From an uncultured Armatimonadota bacterium (GTDB taxonomy: Bacteria; Armatimonadota; Armatimonadia; Armatimonadales; Armatimonadaceae), in contig CAIYBQ010000153.1 in assembly GCA_903924445.1 (NCBI GenBank), forward strand, positions 1 through 5,941: a DNA stretch of 5,941 nucleotides, written 5' to 3'. Numbering within the stretch: position 1 is the stretch's first letter; each line of letters begins with the position of its first letter. Under the pieces are notes generated by a model. It ran no database searches, had not been told where the DNA came from, and worked only from the letters and a program-made list of their open reading frames with translations. The position numbers were made by a program, and so were the translations under genes. Below are positions 1 to 5,941 of this stretch, one piece after another.

Positions 1-741
1 CGTTATAGCGTACTGTCCCCTGTTGGACTCCTTCCTATTGCGTTTGCAGGTGTCGATATTCACGCGTTAGTTCGTGGTGCAGCTGACATGTATGCCTTGA
101 GCGAAACAGGAGATATCTCAAGCAACCCAGTCCTTTGGTACGTTGCAACCCGAAATCTCTTGATGCAAAAAGGCATCAATATCGAAGTACTTGCATCCTT
201 TGAACCACGTCTTCACTATCTCTTGGAATGGTGGAAGCAGCTGTTTGGCGAGAGCGAAGGTAAGAACGGCATCGGTCTCTTCCCTGCAAGCGTGGAATAT
301 ACGACGGACCTGCACAGCATGGGACAGTACATGCAGGATGGTCGCCGTATTGTGATGGAAACCTTCCTGCGTGTCGAATCTGGTGAGCCAACTTTATTGG
401 TACCAGATGGTAATCCAATCGATGAACTTGCTTATCTTGTGGGACGCGGACTGACGGATGTCAATGAGGCTGCATGGAAAGCCACCGCAGCTGCACATGC
501 AAATGGTGGTGTTCCAAATTTAACCCTGAATATTCCTAAGCTGGATGCCTATCATCTAGGTGGATTAATTTACTTTTTTGAACGTGCATGTGGCATCTCA
601 GGTTACCTGATGGGTGTGAACCCATTCGACCAGCCTGGAGTGGAAGACTATAAACGAGGGATGTTCAGCTTGTTAGGCAAGCCGGGAGCATCTCAAAGTG
701 ATGATAGTCGACCGGAGGCCACGCATATTCAGTTTGGATAA
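1..741 (+). CDS. pgi: Glucose-6-phosphate isomerase, C-terminal part (5' end outside window)
   Basis: Cytoplasmic phosphoglucose isomerase, interconverting glucose 6-phosphate and fructose 6-phosphate in glycolysis and gluconeogenesis. The frame is open from base 1, and 246 residues are visible. The first residues, RYSVLSPVGL, match the second half of the family's first signature, so roughly 200 N-terminal residues lie outside the window; the ATG at 88 is internal. Visible residues 89-109 (GKNGIGLFPASVEYTTDLHSM) contain the expected catalytic Glu (E99, codon 295-297). LDAYHLGG carries the conserved His (H185, codon 553-555), and FDQPGVEDYK is the C-terminal signature with its active-site Lys (K218, codon 652-654). 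All three are intact, so the enzyme should be active. It is the short bacterial form (about 440-450 aa in full), not the 550-aa E. coli/animal form. A polar tail of about 15 residues follows the last core helix. TAA is at 739-741. The assignment is secure; the residue roles come from family knowledge. Confidence 0.97.
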   Translation, partial: RYSVLSPVGLLPIAFAGVDIHALVRGAADMYALSETGDISSNPVLWYVATRNLLMQKGINIEVLASFEPRLHYLLEWWKQLFGESEGKNGIGLFPASVEYTTDLHSMGQYMQDGRRIVMETFLRVESGEPTLLVPDGNPIDELAYLVGRGLTDVNEAAWKATAAAHANGGVPNLTLNIPKLDAYHLGGLIYFFERACGISGYLMGVNPFDQPGVEDYKRGMFSLLGKPGASQSDDSRPEATHIQFG

Positions 742-744
742 CCT

Positions 745-1293
745 GTGAACCTGTCGCTTCAAATTCTGTCGGGAATTGCATACTTTTTCGCTGCTGCAGT
801 GGCCGCTTACCTCTACCATCGTGAGGAAGAGTTTTCAAAACGCAGTCAGCTAGGAAAGGTCTATCTCACAATCACTCTAGTGCTTTGTGTGTTGGCATTT
901 ATGCACCTGATGAACCTTGGTGGCGACGTTGCAGATAATGTCCGAATGGTCGCGAAACAGGGTGGCTGGTACGGTGATCGACGCCCAATGCAAGCAAAGC
1001 TTGTTCTGTTTGTTACGGGAATCAGCACAATCGGTCTTGTGGGCCTGCTGGTCAAGTTCAAAAAAGTGATAAAGCCAGTACTTCCTATTGTCTTGGCACT
1101 GTCAACCTGTCTGACGTTTACACTGATCAAAACCATTAGTCTGCATCAGATTGATGGCCTACTCGCACTCCATGTCGGTCCAGCGCGACTCGGAGCCTGG
1201 ATTCATTTTGTTCTCTATGTCTCTGTCGTGCTATCACTCTTGACGAAGCTAAAAGCGGGACATACAAAGCAGGCGTTTCGACTGGCTCGCTAG
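745..1293 (+). CDS. Small multi-pass membrane protein of unknown function
   Basis: A protein of 182 aa that I do not recognise as a named family. Hydrophobic segments at about residues 5-24, 39-57, 83-103, 111-130 and 150-167 predict four or five transmembrane helices. Polar stretches between them include GGWYGDRRPMQ (73-83), after the second helix, and ISLHQIDGLL (131-140), before the last; their Trp/Tyr/Arg and His/Asp content makes them the likely functional sites. The C-terminus is basic. The start must be GTG at 745: the frame is the same as pgi, whose TAA at 739-741 closes it upstream, and the first ATG (901) would remove the first helix. Only a weak GGA (736-738) lies 6 nt upstream, so translation probably depends on ribosomes finishing pgi 3 nt earlier. 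It likely shares the pgi transcript. No redox, transport or peptidase motif was seen. Being a real gene is well supported; its role is open. Confidence 0.85.
   Translation: MNLSLQILSGIAYFFAAAVAAYLYHREEEFSKRSQLGKVYLTITLVLCVLAFMHLMNLGGDVADNVRMVAKQGGWYGDRRPMQAKLVLFVTGISTIGLVGLLVKFKKVIKPVLPIVLALSTCLTFTLIKTISLHQIDGLLALHVGPARLGAWIHFVLYVSVVLSLLTKLKAGHTKQAFRLAR
1290..1293. other. Shared palindromic stop: CTAG gives TAG to both convergent genes
   Basis: The + strand membrane-protein gene ends with TAG at 1291-1293. The - strand HemC-like gene ends with TAG reading 1292-1290. CTAG is its own reverse complement, so these four bases terminate both reading frames. There is no intergenic space here for a terminator, so transcripts must end inside the opposing gene or overlap as antisense. 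Confidence 0.9.
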
Positions 1294-2150
1294 CCACTAG
1301 GAACAGCTGAGACTCTCAAGACCATACCGGATTGACTTTCCAAATCCGCAATTGCTTGTTCCACGATGGAGCTCAGTGCAGTGATATGCGAACCGCTTCG
1401 TGTTTTGTAAATGGTAGTCCCGATGACCAACGTTACAAACAAGTAGAGAAAGCGATCGCTTCCCGTTGCGTAACTACACACGGTGTCATGATATTGAGCT
1501 TGCAGTTGCGCTTTGAAGAACCGCTCCACGGTAATCTCCCGGCGTGTTTCAACCACATTCAGGACACCAAAAATATAGGTTCCTAGGTCAACATCGGATG
1601 CTTTCGTGTAGACCAAAACCGATCCTTGACCACAGATCGGAAGCATATCTTCTGCCTCAACTGGTGTCTGCCCCAGCCTTTGCCCGCTCATCCGGGATGC
1701 GGCATGCATCGGCATAATCGTCGAATGCGTTCCCGATTGACGTTGTTTCTTGACATCATCAAAAGCATCAATCAGACTTGAATCGACATCAACCGAAACA
1801 GCCGGATCCGTAACGCGAAGGACCGCAGCTAATGATGGATGCCAAACCGTAATAGATGCACCATCGCCAATAATCGATTGGCGCGGGTCCGCTCTCTCAC
1901 AAACTGCCGCGACAACAACTCCCGGAGCATCTGTGGTTGGAAGGAAACTCCCATCCACAACGACAATGTCTACGTCCTTAAGTGCATCCGGGATCAGACT
2001 GGATGCTGCGAACCCAATAAGCGATGTGGTCACAGGAATCAGTTGGATGTCCATGCCTGCATTGTCATGTAACAGCTGTTCTTTGACCCACTCGGCAATC
2101 CATCGGCCATGCGTACTGTCTGCATAGCCGAGTCGGATGATATCAATCAT
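1290..2150 (-). CDS. Degenerate hydroxymethylbilane synthase (HemC)-like protein, predicted without HMBS activity
   Basis: A protein of 286 aa; HemC is usually about 300-315. The framework can be followed end to end: RWIAEWVKEQL (16-26) is the first helix, DIQLIPVTT (34-42) the following strand, CERADPR (84-90) and MLPICGQG (169-176) the two best-preserved motifs, then a third-domain helix starting ITVERF (206-211). The residues for making hydroxymethylbilane from porphobilinogen are missing. The HSxKDxP segment reads VDGSFLP (65-71), with Phe69 at the catalytic Asp; GTSSLRR is replaced around 101-107; RGNVxTR reads SSLIDAF (124-130); the dipyrromethane-cofactor Cys aligns with Tyr220. No signal peptide is seen, so it is probably cytoplasmic. 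ATG 2150-2148 overlaps the upstream amidohydrolase end by 8 nt (ATGATTGA), indicating coupled translation. The frame is clean, so this is not simple decay. The HemC relationship was read by eye and is likely but not proven; HemC shares its fold with type II periplasmic binding proteins, so a ligand-binding role is possible. Confidence 0.8.
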   Translation of the reverse strand: MIDIIRLGYADSTHGRWIAEWVKEQLLHDNAGMDIQLIPVTTSLIGFAASSLIPDALKDVDIVVVDGSFLPTTDAPGVVVAAVCERADPRQSIIGDGASITVWHPSLAAVLRVTDPAVSVDVDSSLIDAFDDVKKQRQSGTHSTIMPMHAASRMSGQRLGQTPVEAEDMLPICGQGSVLVYTKASDVDLGTYIFGVLNVVETRREITVERFFKAQLQAQYHDTVCSYATGSDRFLYLFVTLVIGTTIYKTRSGSHITALSSIVEQAIADLESQSGMVLRVSAVPSG

Positions 2151-5100
2151 TGAGTGGCCGCCTGTTCCACTTTGCCTTCAACATCGCCTGGCGGCTTGTA
2201 TGTTGAACCTCAACACCCACGATATACGATGCGGATATCTGTGACGTTGGTTCAAGCGGATGAGCGGTAAAGATGTTGATGGTAGCTTGCTTACCCTTAG
2301 TAACGGATCCAAGCTGATCGAAGACACCAAGGATTTTGGCTGGTGCGGAGGTGATCGACTCCAATGCCTGACTTGGCGTTAGGCCGTAGGCCGTCGCCAT
2401 GCCAGCCGCTAGCGGTAGCCAGCGCGTGTTGTCACTCAACCCACTGGATGTCAATGCAAAAGGAATACCCTTAGCAGCAAACTTTGCTGGGTATGCGTAT
2501 TGATCATCGAAAGCATGATCCTCACTGCGCGGCAGGTTTACCGTCCATGGAAGTAGCGCACCTGCACCACTTGCCTTTATCTGGCTAAGAACCCGATCTG
2601 CTCCACGGCAGCCAACAAGGATTGGATGGATGTTGTGCTTGGTGGCAAATGCCAGCGCATCCAGAATCTCTCGCTCACTGTCCACATTGATTAGCAAGGG
2701 TATCTGACGCTCCAAGATGGGTTGGAACGCATCAAAGCGTAGATCACGTGGGAGAGCTGCGTTGACGCTACGTGATTCATAGTAGCGATGCGCTTCGGCG
2801 ATAAAGCCATCCAAACCAGCAACCTTGACACCTAAGTCAGGTTGCGGAACGACGTCAGCCTCTGTCGTGTCACTGCCGGATGTAAGGTCATGGTTGTGTC
2901 CGTGGCCCTCAAACGAAGCAGTGCGTGCGCCGAACTGGAGCGTAACTCCTGATTGCCGCTTGACTGCAAACTGCTCCCATGTCCAGCCATCGAGGTTTAC
3001 CAGGCTTGATGAGCCGGATAGACTTCCACCCACCGGTACGATGTTAGCGAGGAGGACTCCACCTTCACGGGCAACCGCTACGGTCTCGGCATCCACATTG
3101 ACGGTTCGACCAACGTAGAGCTCGGGTGAGTATGTCGCGAATTCAGAATAGTCCTGGGTTTCCCGTCGCGATCCGATTTCATTCACACCTACGGTAGAAA
3201 TGGCATCGAAGAATCCCGGAGCGATGTGCTTGCCGGTGACATCCACCTTGCGGTATCCCGCTGGTACGGAAACAGCATCGGCCTTGCCAACGGCTTCAAT
3301 GACACCAACTTCGTTTATCAATACCGTGGCATTGCTGATGGATTGTCCGATGCCATCATGGACCGTTCCACCAACGAGTGCAATCCGCTGCGCGCGTGCC
3401 TTTGTCTGAAGCTGAGCAGGTTGCTTTATCAGCACAGGGCAGGCTTTGACCACATCGGTAATCGGTGGCTTTGCCGAAACATTGAACTGCTTGCGAAGCG
3501 CTTCTTCTTCTTTGGCTAGCAGTACGCGTTCCTGAATGTCAGCAACACGATCAAAGAGAAGCTTGCCATCGACCCACGTCTTCATGGCAACAGCATCCAC
3601 GGCAAGCGGATCCTTGGACCACAGTACAACATCCGCATCCTTGCCAATCTTTATTGACCCTGTCTTGTTATCAATTCTCAGCTGCTTCGCTGGGTTGATG
3701 GTTACAAGGTTCAAGGCATCCGATGGAGACAGTCCCCCATCTCTAACTGACTTGGCTGCTTCGAGGTTCATCCGGCGGGCAAGCTCGCTGGAGTCCGAGT
3801 TCAAGGATGAGACCACTCCCCGTTGATGCATCATCGCTGCATTGGAAGGAATGGCATCAAAGGCCTCGAGTTTGTAACCCCACCAGTCGGAGAATGTGGA
3901 CCCTCCAGCACCGTGTGCTGCCATTTCATTTGCAACTTTGTAGCCTTCAAGGACGTGTTGGAATGTCGCAATCTTAAACTTGAAGTCATCAGCGATCCGA
4001 ATCATCGCCAGGATTTCATCAGCCTTATATGAGTGGCAGTGCACAAGGCGCTTGCCTTCCAGAATTTCAGCGATGGCTTCAAGCTGATAATCCGTTGCGA
4101 CGGCTGGTCCGTTTCCACTCTTTGCCAGCTTCTGGGCCTGACGATAATCATGTGCGCGTTGAAAACCGCTGCGTATGACGCGCTCAACACCCATTCGGGT
4201 TGCAGGATAGCGACCTTGTCGACTGCCGTTTGAGCGTGTCGGATTTTCCCCGAGGGCAAACTTGATCCCCTGAGGTGCACTTTCAATCAGCAGAGCGGAT
4301 GCTCCTGAACCCCATCGCCACTTCACAACTGCGTTCTGTCCACCGATAGCATTGGCCGAACCATGAAGGATGTTCGCAGCGGTGGTTCCACCAGCTAGCT
4401 GACGGTAGATGTTAATGTCATCCGGGTCCAGAACATCCTCAATCCTGCACTCAGCAGTGATGATGTTTGTCCCCTCGTTCACCCCGCCAACCACAGCAGT
4501 GTGCGAGTGGCAATCAATGATTCCCGGGGTTACATGAAGACCAGTGCCATCGATGACCTTGGCATTGCGAGGCGCGGAAAGCTTACGACCAACTGCTGCA
4601 ATTTTGCCATTGGAGAACAGAATGTCGGACTCTGTTATGTTGCCCGCGGCTTCTGATGTCCAAATCGTCGCATTTTTGATGAGAACGGCATCTGATTGGG
4701 GCAAGTTTGATCCGACGGGTTTATCAAAGGCAGAAAGGACGAATTTGATGGCTGGTATACCGTTACCAGGTGTCCCCGGTCGTCCGGCATTGTCCGCTTG
4801 GCTGTCTGAGATAGTGCCATCTACAAATGTCAGTGTGGTCGATGCCTCTGCAACGAGCGGATCTGCGGTCCAGCAGGAAATATTGGCACGTTCGCCGACC
4901 TTGATATCGCTGCCCAGATCGAACCATGCCGCTGGATTACGATGTATGGCCTTGCGTGCACCTTCCAAGGAAAGGCCATTCGGGATGCACCGTCTGATGT
5001 TCGCATAGAAGCGGTCAGGGGCTGCGGTCGCAAGAACAAAGTCAACGCCCGATTTCTCTAGTTTGCCGGGAGTCTGGAAAGCATGAACGATACGGCGGAG

Positions 5101-5941
5101 CGGAGACAAGGTAGCACTGTCGATGCCTGGTGCTGTATCGACCATGTCTACATTAAAAATAACTTCTGCCTTGCGCTTTGCAATGGCATTGATGGAGCGG
5201 TTTAGAGGTCCCGTTACATCGAGGATCAGTGGGATTTCCGAGTCGACAACCCGCAAAAGTCCCTCTACTTCTGCATCAGATGAAACGCGCACGATGAGTG
5301 GAAGCTTTCGGTCCGTAACGCGGGTAAGGGTAGCTATGCTCCCGCTGATTTGGCGCGTCCCTGATTTCGCTTCGCGCGCATCGGTGAGCGACTGGCGTAA
5401 AAGTGCCAGATGCCCCATTCTCGAGCCGGGATAACCACCTTGGCCATCGGATGCGAGACTAGCAACGACTGCGGTAACGGGCTGGATAATCCGCGATGCC
5501 GGAGTCGCTGCCTTGCTTGCTAGCGATACAAGTGCACTTTGACCTGAGATGCACCCTGCTCCTGGAAGGATTTGAGCAAAAGCAAATCCGTTTCGCCGAT
5601 AATGCGTCGCCGTGTCATCTGGAAGATAGTTATCAGCGGCTCGGAAGTCAGCACGCAGTGTACTGAGGGGATGTCGGCTGCCGCGCGCATCAGCAGGCCC
5701 TGGTGGAGTCAGGCCAAAACGGGAGGCTGCATTGACTGATCCAGCCTGAATCGTCCACTTAGTGGCATCGATGACTCTAAAACCAGGCGCGACGCGAAGA
5801 TTGGCGCCAATAGCTGCGACGATGCCATCTTTTATTGCGATGTCAGTGCTTGGGCGCGTTTTGCCGGTGGAATCGAGGAGAGTACCGCCCTTTAGAAGGT
5901 ACCACTTTGGTGCTCCTGGATCGGCTCCCTGCGCAAGCACA
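2143..5941 (-). CDS. Triple-module amidohydrolase family protein (5' end outside window), probably exported
   Basis: At least 1265 aa, uninterrupted (residue 1 = codon 5940-5938, a GTG that is probably internal). Three tandem amidohydrolase modules each have the N-terminal beta segment and the closing NPA...G.I..GK.A...W..DPL-type segment: about 12-385, 416-800 and 851-1245, with a Gly/Pro-rich first linker and a charged helical second linker. Module 2 has the subtype-I metal set: H478/H480 in DCHSH, H634 or H636 in VHCHS, H662 in QHVLEGYK and D716 in NSDSS, plus IKFALGENP (559-567), which may give the bridging residue. Modules 1 and 3 lack all of these. The visible chain starts VLAQGADPGAPK, which looks like the end of a Sec signal peptide cut after VLA, so export is likely and only about 20 residues may be missing. 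The substrate is unknown; imidazolonepropionase/prolidase-like cyclic amide or peptide hydrolysis is the family expectation. TGA 2145-2143 lies within the start region of the next gene. Confidence 0.92.
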   Translation of the reverse strand, partial: VLAQGADPGAPKWYLLKGGTLLDSTGKTRPSTDIAIKDGIVAAIGANLRVAPGFRVIDATKWTIQAGSVNAASRFGLTPPGPADARGSRHPLSTLRADFRAADNYLPDDTATHYRRNGFAFAQILPGAGCISGQSALVSLASKAATPASRIIQPVTAVVASLASDGQGGYPGSRMGHLALLRQSLTDAREAKSGTRQISGSIATLTRVTDRKLPLIVRVSSDAEVEGLLRVVDSEIPLILDVTGPLNRSINAIAKRKAEVIFNVDMVDTAPGIDSATLSPLRRIVHAFQTPGKLEKSGVDFVLATAAPDRFYANIRRCIPNGLSLEGARKAIHRNPAAWFDLGSDIKVGERANISCWTADPLVAEASTTLTFVDGTISDSQADNAGRPGTPGNGIPAIKFVLSAFDKPVGSNLPQSDAVLIKNATIWTSEAAGNITESDILFSNGKIAAVGRKLSAPRNAKVIDGTGLHVTPGIIDCHSHTAVVGGVNEGTNIITAECRIEDVLDPDDINIYRQLAGGTTAANILHGSANAIGGQNAVVKWRWGSGASALLIESAPQGIKFALGENPTRSNGSRQGRYPATRMGVERVIRSGFQRAHDYRQAQKLAKSGNGPAVATDYQLEAIAEILEGKRLVHCHSYKADEILAMIRIADDFKFKIATFQHVLEGYKVANEMAAHGAGGSTFSDWWGYKLEAFDAIPSNAAMMHQRGVVSSLNSDSSELARRMNLEAAKSVRDGGLSPSDALNLVTINPAKQLRIDNKTGSIKIGKDADVVLWSKDPLAVDAVAMKTWVDGKLLFDRVADIQERVLLAKEEEALRKQFNVSAKPPITDVVKACPVLIKQPAQLQTKARAQRIALVGGTVHDGIGQSISNATVLINEVGVIEAVGKADAVSVPAGYRKVDVTGKHIAPGFFDAISTVGVNEIGSRRETQDYSEFATYSPELYVGRTVNVDAETVAVAREGGVLLANIVPVGGSLSGSSSLVNLDGWTWEQFAVKRQSGVTLQFGARTASFEGHGHNHDLTSGSDTTEADVVPQPDLGVKVAGLDGFIAEAHRYYESRSVNAALPRDLRFDAFQPILERQIPLLINVDSEREILDALAFATKHNIHPILVGCRGADRVLSQIKASGAGALLPWTVNLPRSEDHAFDDQYAYPAKFAAKGIPFALTSSGLSDNTRWLPLAAGMATAYGLTPSQALESITSAPAKILGVFDQLGSVTKGKQATINIFTAHPLEPTSQISASYIVGVEVQHTSRQAMLKAKWNRRPLND
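2158..2163 (-). promoter_or_regulatory. Probable ribosome binding site of the HemC-like gene
   Basis: On the - strand this reads AGGCGG, one mismatch from AGGAGG, and lies 7 nt before the ATG at 2150-2148. It sits inside the last codons of the amidohydrolase gene, so the HemC-like start could be used by reinitiation after the overlapping TGA or directly. It supports the chosen start. Confidence 0.45.
2206..3390 (-). other. Third amidohydrolase module, metal ligands lost, with a His-rich loop
   Basis: Residues 851-1245. APGFFDAISTVGV keeps the PGxxD lead-in, but HxH is Ile914-Ser-Thr916. Later ligand positions align with Ile1084/Val1086, Gly1110 and Ser1166. The family segment VPVGGSLSGSSSLVNL (968-983) is present. 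Residues 1011-1018 (EGHGHNHD) form a His-rich loop absent from the other two modules. Confidence 0.78.
3541..4695 (-). other. Catalytic (middle) amidohydrolase module
   Basis: Residues 416-800 of the large amidohydrolase. It is the only module with a complete binuclear metal site: the HxH codons are at 4509-4507 and 4503-4501, followed by the two later His and the final Asp716. It also has LHGSANAIGGQNAVVK (525-540), a glycine-rich segment whose counterparts are still recognisable in the flanking modules (125-140 and 968-983). Confidence 0.85.
4786..5907 (-). other. First amidohydrolase module, metal ligands lost
   Basis: Residues 12-385. It aligns without gaps to module 2 across the HxH region: GLHVTPGIIDCHSHTAV matches KWTIQAGSVNAASRFGL, so His478/His480 become Ala72/Arg74. 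Later ligand positions align with Val217/Val219, Val242 and Ala306. The segment LPGAGCISGQSALVSL (125-140) and the closing HRNPAAWFDLG...WTADPL remain, so the fold is probably kept while hydrolysis is not. Confidence 0.78.

Noticed and set aside
88..741. Treating the ATG at 88 as the start of the isomerase gene
   Set aside because: The frame stays open to base 1 and the preceding 29 codons encode conserved isomerase sequence, so the gene simply continues past the left edge.
1308..1318. Inverted repeat TGAGA-C-TCTCA just past the convergent stop, considered as a terminator
   Set aside because: The two 5-base arms are separated by one base, which leaves no loop for a hairpin, and there is no T-run on either strand. 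It also lies inside the coding end of the HemC-like gene.
1332..2127. Open + strand frames across the HemC-like gene
   Set aside because: Their translations have no domain or membrane pattern, while the - strand frame over the same bases has clear HemC-family motifs and a proper start and stop context.
2825..5434. Several + strand frames of 66-154 codons within the large amidohydrolase
   Set aside because: They are low-complexity Ser/Thr/Arg/Pro-rich products typical of antisense reading, and the continuous 1265-codon frame with metal-site motifs explains the region.
2143..5941. Possibility that the three-module gene is an assembly artefact or recent duplication
   Set aside because: The modules differ strongly in sequence, including active-site residues, and I saw no long near-identical DNA repeats, so this looks like an old fusion or duplication and not a collapsed or duplicated assembly.

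Overview
The window is packed almost completely with protein-coding sequence and looks like ordinary bacterial chromosome. It holds four genes in two convergent pairs. On the + strand are the 3' two thirds of a glucose-6-phosphate isomerase gene (pgi, cut by the left edge) and, 3 nt after its stop, a small multi-pass membrane protein. On the - strand, entering from the right edge, is a very large amidohydrolase-family gene (5' end cut off). It overlaps by 8 nt a downstream gene for a protein that resembles hydroxymethylbilane synthase (HemC) but has lost its catalytic residues. The two pairs meet tail to tail on a 4-bp palindrome, CTAG, which supplies the TAG stop of both genes. I saw no tRNA, rRNA, CRISPR array, insertion sequence or phage gene, and there is no intergenic stretch longer than 3 nt.

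The source cannot be named securely. Base composition is near 50% GC by eye. The isomerase is the short bacterial type found in Firmicutes and several deep-branching phyla. The large, probably exported multidomain amidohydrolase fits an environmental Gram-negative-type bacterium (Armatimonadota/Fimbriimonadia would be one guess), but this is a low-confidence inference.

The most notable content is on the - strand. The amidohydrolase chain carries three tandem amidohydrolase modules in at least 1265 residues. Only the middle one keeps the metal-binding set (HxH, two further His, one Asp); in the first and third modules every ligand position is replaced, although the fold-defining motifs remain. 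The gene after it keeps the HemC framework (N-terminal WxAEWVKEQL-like helix, CERxDPR, MLPxxGQG, ER helix), but the cofactor cysteine, the catalytic aspartate and the substrate-binding arginines are all gone. One operon thus encodes both a partly dead enzyme array and a seemingly dead HemC paralogue, which suggests reuse of both folds. The + strand pair joins a housekeeping glycolytic enzyme to an unrecognised membrane protein, with no functional link visible beyond likely translational coupling.
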